Positions 47,677 to 56,346 of a stretch of DNA of 64,000 nt are shown here, in pieces. Made by a program: the position numbers and the translations under genes. The notes below the pieces were generated by a model, which was given only the letters and a program-made list of their open reading frames with translations, was not told where the DNA came from and made no database searches. Numbering within the stretch: position 1 is the first letter of the stretch; each line of letters begins with the position of its first letter. The DNA is taken from assembly GCF_003583725.1 (NCBI RefSeq), contig NZ_QXTF01000001.1, positions 124,001-188,000 of the forward strand, given 5' to 3'. The stretch comes from Sphingomonas edaphi. Its GTDB lineage: Bacteria; Pseudomonadota; Alphaproteobacteria; Sphingomonadales; Sphingomonadaceae.

Positions 47677-47705
47677 TTGCGCTTGCTGACTTCCGTCGCC
47701 ATATG
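47677..47705 (+). promoter_or_regulatory. Possible promoter of the SRP RNA gene
   Basis: TTGCGC (47677-47682), a 17-bp spacer and CATATG (47700-47705) would start transcription at about 47712, exactly where the SRP RNA stem begins. Confidence 0.4.
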
Positions 47706-47711
47706 CCGCCG

Positions 47712-47800
47712 CGGAAGTCGGTGGGCGGGGCTGTCGCCAACCTGGTCAGATCCGGAAGGAAGCAGCCACAACGATTTCGTCCCGGGTCACCGGCTTCCAC
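47712..47800 (+). ncRNA. ffs: Signal recognition particle 4.5S-type RNA
   Basis: The universal SRP tetraloop domain core GGTCAGATCCGGAAGGAAGC followed by AGCC lies at 47744-47767. The flanks GGAAGTCGGTG (47713-47723) and CACCGGCTTCC (47788-47798) form an 11-bp closing stem. It is the small bacterial form, bound by Ffh for co-translational membrane targeting. One base in the core differs from the common GGTCAGGTCCGG. It lies directly upstream of dnaX, the usual linkage. Ends are approximate. Confidence 0.92.
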
Positions 47801-47849
47801 CTCCCAAAATGCCGTGACGGTTGTTCAGGTCGACCCTACAAAGGTCCCG

Positions 47850-49493
47850 ATGTCCGATTCACCCGACCAAAATGATGAGCCCGGCCTGGGCCTCGATCTT
47901 CCCGAACAGACCAAGCCGGCAGCGGATAGCCATTATCGCGTACTGGCTCGCAAATATCGTCCGCAGACCTTTTCCGAGCTGATCGGACAGGACGCAATGG
48001 TGACGACGCTCGGCAATGCGATCGAGCGCGGCCGGATCGCCCACGCGTTTTTGCTGACGGGCGTCCGCGGCGTCGGCAAGACCTCGACAGCGCGGCTCGT
48101 TGCCAAGGCATTGAACTGCATCGGTCCGGACGGGCAGGGAGGTCCAACGATCAATCCCTGCGGCGTCTGCGAACCCTGCCGGGCGATTGCCGATGGGCGT
48201 CACATCGACGTTATCGAAATGGATGCCGCCAGCCACACCGGCGTCGACGACGTACGCGAGATTATCGAGGCGGTTCGCTACGCGGCGGTTTCAGCCCGCT
48301 ACAAGATCTACATCATCGACGAAGTTCACATGTTGTCGAAAAGCGCGTTCAACGCGCTGCTGAAGACACTGGAGGAACCGCCCGCGCATGTGAAATTCCT
48401 GTTCGCAACCACCGAGGTTAACAAGGTTCCGGTCACGGTCCTCTCGCGTTGCCAGCGGTTCGACCTGCGCCGCATCCCTGCCGAGAAGCTGGCGGAGCAT
48501 TTTGCGCACGTCGCTAAAGCCGAAGGCGTTGAGGTGGAGGACGAGGCGCTGCAGGCTATTGCACGTGCTGCCGAAGGTTCCGCCCGCGACGGCCTTTCCA
48601 TCCTCGACCAGGCGATTGCTCATGGGGAGGGTAGCGTCACCGCGGCACAGGTGCGCGACATGCTCGGCCAGGCCGACCGAGGCCGGGTCCGCCGGCTGCT
48701 CGACACGCTGTTGGCCGGCGACCTGTCTGCAACCCTCGCCCAACTGGACCAGGCGCATGAGCTGGGCATCGATCCGGCCTCGCTCATCCGTGGCCTAATG
48801 GAATCGATGCATGCCGTGACCCGGTCCAAGGCGGGTGCCAAGGCAGACTTGCTTCAATCTGCCGAGGAACGGGATGCGGCCGCCGAACTTGCGCAGCGGA
48901 TGAGCTGGGCTAGCCTGCACCGTCTCTGGCAGTTGTTGTTAAAGGGGCTGCAGGACGTCAACATCGCTCCGGACCCGCATGAGGCAGCGACGATGGCGCT
49001 GCTTCGCATCATTCATGCGGCCGACATGCCCGACCCGTCGGCCTTGGCAGCGATCCTGGCCGGCGGCGTCGCACCCGCAAGCGCAGCGGTGCCTGCCACT
49101 GTCCCGCCACCTTCTGAAGCGCCGGTCAACGCGGTCACCGATTTTCCGGCACTTGTCGATGCGATTGAGCGGCAGGGCCGTCAGCTGCTCGGCCTTCAGC
49201 TACGCGACCACATCGGGTTGGTCAGTTTTGCGCCCGGCGAACTCGCGCTGAAGCCGCTGAAACCGCTTGGCCCCGATTTTCCACGGGAACTTGCCGCCGC
49301 GGCCAAGGAGGCGACCGGGACGGCGTGGCAGGTCCGCCTGACCGATGAGGGCGGGGCGCCTTCGCTCCATCAGCAGGAAGCGATGGCAGAGGAACGAATG
49401 CGCGCCGAAGTGCTTGAAGAACCGAATGTGCGGGCGCTACTCGACCAGTTTCCCGAAGCGACCCTTGAATCGATCGACCAGAAAGAGGCCTGA
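47850..49493 (+). CDS. dnaX: DNA polymerase III subunits gamma/tau
   Basis: Clamp-loader ATPase. The 547-aa product starts at ATG 47850; the open frame upstream is the SRP RNA. The first ~30 residues are acidic, then YRVLARKYRPQTFSELIGQD. Walker A is GVRGVGKTSTARL. The zinc-binding Cys lie in the INPCGVCEPC region, Walker B is IIDEVHMLSK and the sensor is FATTEVNKVP. The C-terminal tau-like part has an Ala/Pro linker (about 405-425). It is followed by ybaB after 1 bp. Confidence 0.96.
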   Translation: MSDSPDQNDEPGLGLDLPEQTKPAADSHYRVLARKYRPQTFSELIGQDAMVTTLGNAIERGRIAHAFLLTGVRGVGKTSTARLVAKALNCIGPDGQGGPTINPCGVCEPCRAIADGRHIDVIEMDAASHTGVDDVREIIEAVRYAAVSARYKIYIIDEVHMLSKSAFNALLKTLEEPPAHVKFLFATTEVNKVPVTVLSRCQRFDLRRIPAEKLAEHFAHVAKAEGVEVEDEALQAIARAAEGSARDGLSILDQAIAHGEGSVTAAQVRDMLGQADRGRVRRLLDTLLAGDLSATLAQLDQAHELGIDPASLIRGLMESMHAVTRSKAGAKADLLQSAEERDAAAELAQRMSWASLHRLWQLLLKGLQDVNIAPDPHEAATMALLRIIHAADMPDPSALAAILAGGVAPASAAVPATVPPPSEAPVNAVTDFPALVDAIERQGRQLLGLQLRDHIGLVSFAPGELALKPLKPLGPDFPRELAAAAKEATGTAWQVRLTDEGGAPSLHQQEAMAEERMRAEVLEEPNVRALLDQFPEATLESIDQKEA

Positions 49494-49494
49494 C

Positions 49495-49818
49495 ATGCCC
49501 AGTCTCGAAGAAATCATGAAAATGGCCGAAGCTGCCCAGGCGCAGCTGGCGCAGGCACAAGACAATCTCGACAAGGTCGAAGTGGAAGGTGCTTCGGGCG
49601 GCGGCCTGGTTAGGATCAAGGCGACGGCGAAGGGTCGCATACTGGGAGTCTCGATTGACGACAGCCTGATGGTGCCGTCGGAAAAATCGATGCTCGAGGA
49701 CCTAATTGCCGCCGCTTTGAACGATGCCCGCGCCAAGGCCGACGTGGCGGCGGGAGAGCAAATGAAATCGATGACCGATGGGCTGCAGCTGCCGCCCGGC
49801 TTCAAGATGCCGTTCTAA
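49495..49818 (+). CDS. YbaB/EbfC nucleoid-associated protein
   Basis: A 107-aa DNA-binding dimer. It starts MPSLEEIMKMAEAAQAQLAQ (coiled helix), followed by VEVEGASGGGLVRIKATAKG and PPGFKMPF at the C-terminus. Located just after dnaX, its conserved place. The recR gene that usually follows is missing; the next gene is an acyl-CoA ligase. Confidence 0.94.
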   Translation: MPSLEEIMKMAEAAQAQLAQAQDNLDKVEVEGASGGGLVRIKATAKGRILGVSIDDSLMVPSEKSMLEDLIAAALNDARAKADVAAGEQMKSMTDGLQLPPGFKMPF

Positions 49819-49913
49819 TCCCCGCATCCCTGTAGAAAATCCTGCTTGTATCCCCCGCGCAGTCCGTCAAGATTGCGTTTGCTCGGTTATGGTTAACGCT
49901 CGGGGGTGACGGC

Positions 49914-51545
49914 GTGGGAGAACTGGGAGCAATGCAGGACTGGTCGCTCCGTGTGATGCGGCTGGTGGATCATGCGGAACGCGAACATGCCGAAGGCGAA
50001 ATTGTGTCCGCCTGGGCCAACGGCACGATCACCCGGACAAACTGGAAGGAAGTTGGCCGCGACGCGCGCCGGATGGCGCAGGCGCTGGAAGCGTGGGGAA
50101 TAAAGCCGGGCGACCGGGTCGCCACGCTGGCCATGAACCATGCCCACCACCTGACTGCCTGGTACGGCGCGATCGGAATGGGAGGCATCCTCCACACCAT
50201 CAATCCGCGCCTGTTCGACGACCAGCTGGAATATATCGCCAACCACGCGGAAGACCGCGTGCTGCTCTACGACCATGCCTTCGCGCCGCTGGTCGAGAAG
50301 ATGAAGCCGCGCTGGACCAGCATCGAATATTATGTCTGTTTCGACCCGCCGGCTGACTGGCAGGGCGACATCAGCTTTACCGACTGGATTGCCGGTCAGG
50401 ACGGCATTTATGAATGGGTCGATGGCGACGAGCGCGATCCTTGCGCGCTTTGCTACACAAGCGGGACAACCGGAAATCCCAAAGGCGTACTGTACGAGCA
50501 TCGCTCGACGATGCTGCACACGCTCGCCGAAGCCGCCCCGGACGTGTTCAACCTTTCCGCGCGTGCTGTCGTCGTACCGATCGTTCCGATGTTCCATGCG
50601 AATGCCTGGGGCATCCCTTGGGCGGCGCCGCTAACGGGCTGCAAGCTGGTCTTGTCCGCCGATTACCGACCCGCGCAAATGTGCAAGCTGTTCCATGATG
50701 AAAAGGTCAGTCACTCGGCCGGCGTTCCGACCATCTGGCTGGGCATGATCGAACATATCGAGCGGACAGGCGAGGGCCTGGGCAGCCTGCAATATGTGAC
50801 GATCGGCGGTTCGGCCGCCCCGCGGGCGATGATCAAATGGTTCCGCGATCGCGGGGTTCAGGTAGGCCACGCGTGGGGCATGACAGAGACTTCGCCAATC
50901 GGCTCGATGGGCGCACCACCGCACGGGTGGGAAAGCCTCAGCGACGAACAACAGATGGGCTATATCTGCCGGCAAGGACGCGTTCCGTTTGGGATCGAAC
51001 ACCGCATCGTCGACGACGCGGGCAATGTGCTGGCTCGGGACGGTAAGGAGAGCGGGCGTCTGCAGGTGCGCGGTCCCTGGGTCGTGAAGCGCTACTTCAA
51101 GGAAGAACATGATTCGCTCACTCCCGACGGTTGGTTCGACACCGGGGATGTGGCCATCCTTCATGCCGACGGGACGATGCAGATCACGGATCGCAGCAAG
51201 GACGTAATCAAGTCCGGCGGCGAATGGATCAGTTCGATCGAACTCGAGAATGCGGCCGTGGGCTGCCCCGGCGTTGCCGAGGCCGCCGCGATCGGCATTC
51301 CGCATCCCAAATGGGACGAGCGGCCGCTACTAATCTGCGTAAAGGCGCCCGGCAGCGACGTCTGCGCCGACCGGATCCGCGACCATCTATCGGCCCACGT
51401 CGCTCGATGGTGGCTTCCCGACGCGATCGAGTTTGTGGACGAGCTTCCTCACACGGCCACGGGTAAGCTCAGCAAGAAGACGTTGCGGGAGACGTTTAGC
51501 GACTATCGCTTCGCTGATGCAGAGGACATGGTCGGGCGCGACTGA
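49914..51545 (+). CDS. Long-chain fatty-acid-CoA ligase (AMP-forming)
   Basis: A 543-aa ANL-superfamily enzyme activating fatty acids to acyl-CoA. The P-loop [16 protein letters not shown], the [12 protein letters not shown] motif, [15 protein letters not shown] and C-terminal lysine region [11 protein letters not shown] are present. The start is GTG 49914 with GGGGGTGA upstream; an ATG at 49932 is an alternative. It works with ETF-QO (33296) in beta-oxidation. Chain-length preference cannot be told. Confidence 0.93.
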   Translation: MGELGAMQDWSLRVMRLVDHAEREHAEGEIVSAWANGTITRTNWKEVGRDARRMAQALEAWGIKPGDRVATLAMNHAHHLTAWYGAIGMGGILHTINPRLFDDQLEYIANHAEDRVLLYDHAFAPLVEKMKPRWTSIEYYVCFDPPADWQGDISFTDWIAGQDGIYEWVDGDERDPCALCYTSGTTGNPKGVLYEHRSTMLHTLAEAAPDVFNLSARAVVVPIVPMFHANAWGIPWAAPLTGCKLVLSADYRPAQMCKLFHDEKVSHSAGVPTIWLGMIEHIERTGEGLGSLQYVTIGGSAAPRAMIKWFRDRGVQVGHAWGMTETSPIGSMGAPPHGWESLSDEQQMGYICRQGRVPFGIEHRIVDDAGNVLARDGKESGRLQVRGPWVVKRYFKEEHDSLTPDGWFDTGDVAILHADGTMQITDRSKDVIKSGGEWISSIELENAAVGCPGVAEAAAIGIPHPKWDERPLLICVKAPGSDVCADRIRDHLSAHVARWWLPDAIEFVDELPHTATGKLSKKTLRETFSDYRFADAEDMVGRD

Positions 51546-51628
51546 CGGCGTTCTAGCACTGGATTTCACGCGCTCCTGCGACTACATGCGCGGGCAAATC
51601 CCCACTTGTTTCGGAGCATCGCGACCCC

Positions 51629-53308
51629 ATGGCCGCCCAATATTCCTACGTCATGAAGGGCCTGACTAAGACCTTCCCCGGCGCCCCCAAGCCCGTCCTC
51701 AACGGCATCCACCTGCAGTTCTATCCGGACGCCAAGATCGGCATCGTCGGTCCGAACGGTACCGGCAAGTCGACCCTGATGAAGATCATGGCCGGTCGCG
51801 ACACGGAATTCTCAGGGGAGGCCTGGGCAGGTGAAGGCATTACGGTCGGCTACCTTGAGCAGGAACCGGAGCTGGATCCCAACAAGACCGTCATGGAAAA
51901 CGTTCGCGAAGGAGTGAAGGAAGTGGCCCAGATGATGGACCGCTTCAACGAGATTTCCACGTTGATGGGCGATCCGCCCGCCGACGCGGATTTCGACGCG
52001 CTCATGGCCGAAATGGGCGAGCTCCAGGAGAAGATCGACGCCGTCGACGGGTGGACGCTCGACAACCAACTCGAGATCGCGATGGATGCGCTTCGCTGTC
52101 CTCCTGGCGACAGCCCAGTCACGAGCCTGTCGGGCGGCGAAAAGCGTCGGGTGGCGCTGACCCGCCTGCTGCTGGAGAAGCCCAGCATCCTCCTACTGGA
52201 CGAGCCGACCAACCACCTCGACGCCGAAAGCGTCCAGTGGCTCGAAAAGCACCTCGTCGATTATCCGGGCAACGTCATCCTCGTCACCCACGACCGCTAC
52301 TTCCTCGACAATGTCGTGAATTGGATCCTGGAGCTCGATCGCGGAAAATACTTCGTCTACGAGGGCAATTACTCGACCTACCTCGACAAGAAAGCGAAGC
52401 GCATCGAGCAGGAAGCGCGCGAGGATGAGGGTCGCCAGAAGGCGATCAAGGAAGAACTGGAGTGGATCCGGCAGTCGCCGAAGGCGCGCCAGACTAAGTC
52501 TAAGGCCCGTATCAAAGCATTCGATGCACTCGTCGAAGCATCGGAGAAGCGGTCGGTCGGCAAGGCCCAGATCGTCATCCAAGTGCCCGAACGCCTCGGC
52601 GGCAACGTCATTGAGGCGCAGGGCCTGACAAAGGCTTATGGCGACAAGCTGTTGTTCGAGGATTTGTCGTTCAATTTGCCGCCGGGCGGCATCGTCGGCG
52701 TCATCGGTCCCAACGGCGCCGGCAAATCGACGCTATTCAAGCTGATTACCGGCCAGGAACAGCCCGACGGCGGATCGATCAAGATCGGCGAGACGGTTCG
52801 CCTTGGCTATGTCGACCAGAGCCGCGATGCGCTCGATCCCAAGAAGAATGTCTGGGAAGAAGTGAGTGGCGGTCATGAGCTGATGACGATCGGCAAGCAG
52901 GAAATGCAGACCCGCGCCTATGTCGGCGCCTTCAATTTCAAGGGCGTCGATCAGCAGAAGAAGGTCGGCCAGCTGTCCGGCGGCGAACGCAACCGTGTTC
53001 ACCTCGCCAAGATGTTGAAGGAAGGCGGCAACGTCCTCCTGCTGGACGAACCGACCAACGACCTCGACGTCGAAACGCTGCGTGCGCTTGAAGACGCGCT
53101 CGAGAACTTTGCCGGCTGCGCCGTGGTCATCAGCCACGACCGCTTCTTCCTCGATCGTCTCGCGACGCACATCCTCGCGTTCGAAGGCGACAGTCATGTC
53201 GAATGGTTCGAAGGAAACTTCGAAGCCTATGAAGAAGACAAGCGGCGTCGCCTGGGTCCGGAAGCGGATCGACCGCACCGGATGACCTACAAGAAGCTCA
53301 CCCGCTAA
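51629..53308 (+). CDS. ettA: Energy-dependent translational throttle protein EttA (ABC-F)
   Basis: A 559-aa cytosolic ABC-F ATPase that binds the ribosomal E site and tunes elongation by energy state. Two ATPase cassettes have Walker A motifs GPNGTGKSTLMK and GPNGAGKSTLFK and signatures LSGGEKRRVAL and LSGGERNRVHL. The charged linker between them (about 255-315, EWIRQSPKARQTKSKARIKA) is the P-site tRNA interaction motif. Sequence and length match EttA rather than resistance-type ABC-F proteins. Confidence 0.95.
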   Translation: MAAQYSYVMKGLTKTFPGAPKPVLNGIHLQFYPDAKIGIVGPNGTGKSTLMKIMAGRDTEFSGEAWAGEGITVGYLEQEPELDPNKTVMENVREGVKEVAQMMDRFNEISTLMGDPPADADFDALMAEMGELQEKIDAVDGWTLDNQLEIAMDALRCPPGDSPVTSLSGGEKRRVALTRLLLEKPSILLLDEPTNHLDAESVQWLEKHLVDYPGNVILVTHDRYFLDNVVNWILELDRGKYFVYEGNYSTYLDKKAKRIEQEAREDEGRQKAIKEELEWIRQSPKARQTKSKARIKAFDALVEASEKRSVGKAQIVIQVPERLGGNVIEAQGLTKAYGDKLLFEDLSFNLPPGGIVGVIGPNGAGKSTLFKLITGQEQPDGGSIKIGETVRLGYVDQSRDALDPKKNVWEEVSGGHELMTIGKQEMQTRAYVGAFNFKGVDQQKKVGQLSGGERNRVHLAKMLKEGGNVLLLDEPTNDLDVETLRALEDALENFAGCAVVISHDRFFLDRLATHILAFEGDSHVEWFEGNFEAYEEDKRRRLGPEADRPHRMTYKKLTR

Positions 53309-53319
53309 ACCTTTGCTGC

Positions 53320-53351
53320 TGGCGAACTGCTCTTACGGGAGCGGTTCGCCA
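53320..53351. terminator. Hairpin between convergent ettA and doxX-like genes
   Basis: TGGCGAACTGCTC (53320-53332) pairs with GAGCGGTTCGCCA (53339-53351), 13 bp with one G-U and a 6-nt loop. No U-run on either side. It overlaps the last codons of the DoxX-like gene. Confidence 0.5.
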
Positions 53352-53770
53352 GTCGCATCCTCCGTGGCGATCACGGCGCGCTTGCGGCGGGATGCCGCAT
53401 CGAGGCTCCACGGACCGGGGCCTGCCGCCGCGATCAGCAGGAAGACGAAGCAGAAGAGGATGGCAGCATCGCCGCCGTTGACCGACGGGAACGTCGATTT
53501 GGGCGCGTGGAACATCCAGTAGGCGACCGCCATCTCACCCGAGAGCAGGAACGCAACCGGCCGCGAGAACAGACCAATGAGCAGCATTAGTCCGCCGACG
53601 AGTTCAAGTAAGCCCCCGATCCACATGAACGATCCAGCCGGGGGTAGCGGCATAGGGGAGGGCGGAAAGCCAACCAGCTTTGAACTGCCGTGGAGCAAAA
53701 AGATCAGCGCGGCGACAATGCGGAGCAGGCTCAAGGCTTCCGGGGCGAAACGGCCGTCGATCCGGGTCAT
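53333..53770 (-). CDS. DoxX family membrane protein
   Basis: A 145-aa inner-membrane protein with four predicted helices. Family segments are LLRIVAALIFLLHGSSKLVG, GGLLELVGGLMLLIGLFSRP and MAVAYWMFHAPKS. DoxX proteins are linked to redox or sulfur stress; the reaction is unclear. It lies 77 bp downstream of the PPOX stress gene with a terminator hairpin between. Confidence 0.88.
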   Translation of the reverse strand: MTRIDGRFAPEALSLLRIVAALIFLLHGSSKLVGFPPSPMPLPPAGSFMWIGGLLELVGGLMLLIGLFSRPVAFLLSGEMAVAYWMFHAPKSTFPSVNGGDAAILFCFVFLLIAAAGPGPWSLDAASRRKRAVIATEDATGEPLP

Positions 53771-53793
53771 GGCAATCCTTTGCTAAACGAGAA

Positions 53794-53826
53794 ACGGACG
53801 GAAACGATGCTGCGTTTCGCGTCCGT
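53794..53826 (-). terminator. Terminator after the PPOX-type stress gene
   Basis: ACGGACGGAAACG (53794-53806) and CGTTTCGCGTCCGT (53813-53826) pair with one bulge. On the minus strand the stem is followed by TTTCTCGTTT, 22 bp after the stop at 53848. Confidence 0.7.
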
Positions 53827-53847
53827 AACTGTCAATCGGCATCAAGC

Positions 53848-54378
53848 TTAGAGCGTGACCTTCGCCTGGTGCTCGTCCTGATGCTCTTTGCCCGGATCGA
53901 TGTCGAACAACATCTTCAGCGCGGCGGCCTTCATCGTCGCGCCTGGCGTGGCCTCCCAGATGTCCGCCCGGTCGGTGTCGAAGCGGATCAGCGCGAGGTC
54001 AGGATCGTCTTTGCCATCCTTGTACCAGCTGGCGATGATCGGATTCCACAAGCGCTCGATCACCTGGCGGTCATTGTCTAGCGCCAACGTCCCGTGGATA
54101 TGGGCGAACAGGCCGTGACCCTTGGAAGCGAAGGTCGCGATGGCGCGGTGCGACTGCCCCATGTCCTTGGCCAGATGCTCGCTTCGCGACGCAAAGAAAT
54201 AGATGGTCCCACCATCTTCCTTGTCGCCATCCTCCGGGCGATCGACCTGGGCGGTCATCGGGCGGGTCCGGCTATCTTCGACACCTTGAAGTCCAAGCAT
54301 GACGAAGGCGGAATCGTCTAGCTCTTTCCAGAACTTCTTGCGCAGTTCGTTTTCCGGCGCATCTTCGCGTCCAAACAT
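53848..54378 (-). CDS. Pyridoxamine 5'-phosphate oxidase-fold general stress protein
   Basis: A 176-aa flavin-binding split-barrel protein of the general stress protein 26 type. It starts with an acidic helix (NELRKKFWKELDDSAFVMLG), followed by PMTAQVDRPEDG and IYFFASRSEHLAKDM barrel strands and the C-terminal DIWEATPGATMKAAALKM segment. GGAG precedes the ATG. A perfect EcfG-type promoter lies 32-56 bp upstream. FMN, F420 or haem binding is possible; the function is unproven. Confidence 0.9.
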   Translation of the reverse strand: MFGREDAPENELRKKFWKELDDSAFVMLGLQGVEDSRTRPMTAQVDRPEDGDKEDGGTIYFFASRSEHLAKDMGQSHRAIATFASKGHGLFAHIHGTLALDNDRQVIERLWNPIIASWYKDGKDDPDLALIRFDTDRADIWEATPGATMKAAALKMLFDIDPGKEHQDEHQAKVTL

Positions 54379-54409
54379 CCGGGCTCTCCTCTAGAATCGT
54401 CGCACCCTA

Positions 54410-54434
54410 AACGGGTGAGGTGAGGGCGCGTTCC
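54410..54434 (-). promoter_or_regulatory. EcfG general-stress promoter, perfect consensus
   Basis: On the minus strand GGAAC (54434-54430), a 16-nt spacer and CGTT (54413-54410, followed by T) match GGAAC-N16-CGTT exactly. It is positioned to drive the PPOX-type stress gene. Confidence 0.75.
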
Positions 54435-54436
54435 TG

Positions 54437-55171
54437 TCAGCGAAGCCGTTTCACCATCATGCGCCCATCGGCCCCAACTTTGGTCCCGAAATTCGGAACG
54501 GCCTTGATGAGGTCGGACAGCCGCGTGAAACCGTAGTTGCGCACCGCAAAGCTCGACACGGCTTTGGCCCGCTGGCCCATCTCACTCAGGCTGGCATAAC
54601 CTTCCTCGTCGCGCTTCGACGTCTTGAAAGCGGCTCCCAGCACTTGGAGCAACTCATCGTCTACCCGGCGCTGGCCTTCCGCGGCCGGGGGAGCCTCGAG
54701 TTGTTCGTCATTGGCATTCACGAGGGCCGAGACGTCGAAGAAGCGGGTGCAGGCCTGTTGGAAACTCATCGGCGTCTTGGTCGTACCGAAACCATAAACC
54801 GGAAGTCCGTCTTCCCTGATCCGCTGGGCGAGGGGAAGAAAGTCCGAATCTGAGGACATGATCCCGAACCCATCGACATGGCCGCGATAGAGCAGGTCCA
54901 TCGCGTCAATGGTCATGCGCATATCAGTCGAGCTCTTGCCTTTGACGACGTCGAACTGCTGCATCGGGATGATCGAGTGAAGACCGGTGAGATTGCCCCA
55001 GCCTTTGAGGCTGGTCTTCGCCCAATTGCCATAGGCCCGGCGAATATTGATGGTTCCCAGTTCGCCCAGCACGAGCAGCACCTCGTCCAAGTGTTCCGGG
55101 GACGCATTGTCGGCATCGATTAGCAGCGCGATGTTTAGTTCGACTTCGGCGTAATCGCTACGGTCAGTCAT
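54437..55171 (-). CDS. NYN-domain protein with C-terminal OST-HTH/LOTUS domain
   Basis: A 244-aa LabA/DUF88-like protein. The N-terminal NYN (PIN-like) nuclease fold has acidic residues in ALLIDADNAS, STDMRMTIDAMDLL and IMSSDSDFLPLAQ. The C-terminal ~75 residues (LLQVLGAAFKTS, VRNYGFTRLSDLIKAVPNFG) form an OST-HTH/LOTUS RNA-binding domain. It is predicted to be a metal-dependent RNase acting on structured RNA. Targets unknown. Confidence 0.9.
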   Translation of the reverse strand: MTDRSDYAEVELNIALLIDADNASPEHLDEVLLVLGELGTINIRRAYGNWAKTSLKGWGNLTGLHSIIPMQQFDVVKGKSSTDMRMTIDAMDLLYRGHVDGFGIMSSDSDFLPLAQRIREDGLPVYGFGTTKTPMSFQQACTRFFDVSALVNANDEQLEAPPAAEGQRRVDDELLQVLGAAFKTSKRDEEGYASLSEMGQRAKAVSSFAVRNYGFTRLSDLIKAVPNFGTKVGADGRMMVKRLR

Positions 55172-55213
55172 TCAGTTCCTGCTCCCAACACCTGTTCTCA
55201 CCGCAACGGCAAC

Positions 55214-55238
55214 GGAACGAAACCGGCCTCTGCACGTC
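55214..55238 (+). promoter_or_regulatory. Possible EcfG-type promoter for the glycine-zipper lipoprotein
   Basis: GGAAC (55214-55218), a 16-nt spacer and CGTC (55235-55238) match the EcfG consensus at 8 of 9 positions, 53 bp before the ATG. Confidence 0.4.
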
Positions 55239-55290
55239 ATAGTCCCTGCAGGGGCGGGGACTAGTGCCTGTGTATCGGAGGAACAGAACC

Positions 55291-55620
55291 ATGAAACGAA
55301 TTCTTCTCGCATCGACTTTGGCGGTCTCGCTGTCGGCCTGCGCGACCAATCCTTACGGCTATAACGATCCGTATTACGGCAACAACAATCAGACAAATCG
55401 TGCCGTTACCGGCGCGGCCATCGGTGGCGCGGCTGGTGCGGCCATCGGCGCAGTCGTTCCCGGCGTGAACCCGATCGAAGGCGCAGTCGCTGGCGCTATC
55501 CTCGGCGGTGTTGCCGGTGCGGTTATCAAAGGTCGCCAATATTACCGCGATACGCGCGGCTATTGTTACTACGTCGATCAGTACGGTAACCCGATTTACG
55601 ACTATAACACGCGCTGTTAG
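55291..55620 (+). CDS. Glycine-zipper outer-membrane-type lipoprotein
   Basis: A 109-aa product from ATG 55291 (GGAGGAAC upstream). Signal peptide MKRILLASTLAVSLSAC ends in lipobox LSAC with Cys17. A Tyr/Asn-rich spacer follows, then a glycine-zipper segment (GAAIGGAAGAAIGAVVPG, GAILGGVAGAVI), as in Rick_17kDa/SlyB-like lipoproteins, and a Tyr-rich tail. Such proteins insert in or cross the outer membrane and often respond to envelope stress. Its terminator is inside the convergent carbonic anhydrase gene. Confidence 0.85.
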   Translation: MKRILLASTLAVSLSACATNPYGYNDPYYGNNNQTNRAVTGAAIGGAAGAAIGAVVPGVNPIEGAVAGAILGGVAGAVIKGRQYYRDTRGYCYYVDQYGNPIYDYNTRC

Positions 55621-55630
55621 TCGCAAATGT

Positions 55631-56263
55631 TCAGACGGGGCGGAAGCGATCTTCCGCTTCGTCGAGCATCCATAATTCGCCATCGCGAATGGAGAAATGG
55701 CACCCGACGAGCTTCAGGGTGCCATTTTTTTCGCGCTCGGCGACGAATGGAAAGGTGCGCAAGTTTTCGAGGCTCTGTCGGATTGCGACTTCCTCCAATA
55801 GGCGCTGGGCCTCCTCGCCGGTGCCATGAGCCTTGGAAATCTCCTCGGCGCGATCCTCGATTTGCGACATCCATGCGGCGACAAACCCGCCTTCGCCGAC
55901 CGGCGCCTCGTGGAAACAGCCGGTTAGCGCGGCGTAGATCCCACCGCACCGCTCATGGCCCATCACCATGACTTCGGGGACGTTGAGTTGGGTTACGGCA
56001 AATTCGAGGGCGGCGGATACGCCATGGCGTCCGCCACCGCGCTCGTAGGGAGGAACGAGGTTGGCGACGTTTCGTACGACGAAAATCTCTCCTGGATCGG
56101 TGTCGAAGATCGTCGCCGGATCGGCCCGGCTATCGCTACACGCAATGATGATGGCTCTGGGTGACTGGCCTTCCGCCAGTTCCTTCCAGCGCTCGCGCTC
56201 CGCTTCTACGCGGTTCGCGCGAAAGCGCCGATAGCCCGCCAGCAGGTTTCCGAAGCCTTCCAT
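55631..56263 (-). CDS. Beta-class carbonic anhydrase
   Basis: A 210-aa zinc enzyme interconverting CO2 and bicarbonate. Zinc ligands and the Asp/Arg dyad lie in [10 protein letters not shown], and His/Cys ligands in [26 protein letters not shown] is typical of the plant-type beta class. It can supply bicarbonate for CarB and carboxylases. It is convergent with the lipoprotein gene. Part of its coding sequence (55695-55731) doubles as a strong terminator on the plus strand. Confidence 0.95.
   Translation of the reverse strand: MEGFGNLLAGYRRFRANRVEAERERWKELAEGQSPRAIIIACSDSRADPATIFDTDPGEIFVVRNVANLVPPYERGGGRHGVSAALEFAVTQLNVPEVMVMGHERCGGIYAALTGCFHEAPVGEGGFVAAWMSQIEDRAEEISKAHGTGEEAQRLLEEVAIRQSLENLRTFPFVAEREKNGTLKLVGCHFSIRDGELWMLDEAEDRFRPV
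55695..55731 (+). terminator. Intrinsic terminator embedded in the carbonic anhydrase gene
   Basis: AAATGGCACCC (55695-55705) pairs perfectly with GGGTGCCATTT (55717-55727) around an 11-nt loop. The T-run continues to 55731. It lies 75 bp downstream of the plus-strand lipoprotein stop. Confidence 0.75.
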
Positions 56264-56346
56264 CCATGAACTCCCTTTTGGACACGCCGGTTAATGGGCG
56301 AGGGCGGGGGTGGCAAGGTCGGCTCCAAATCGCTATCTGGCCCGCC

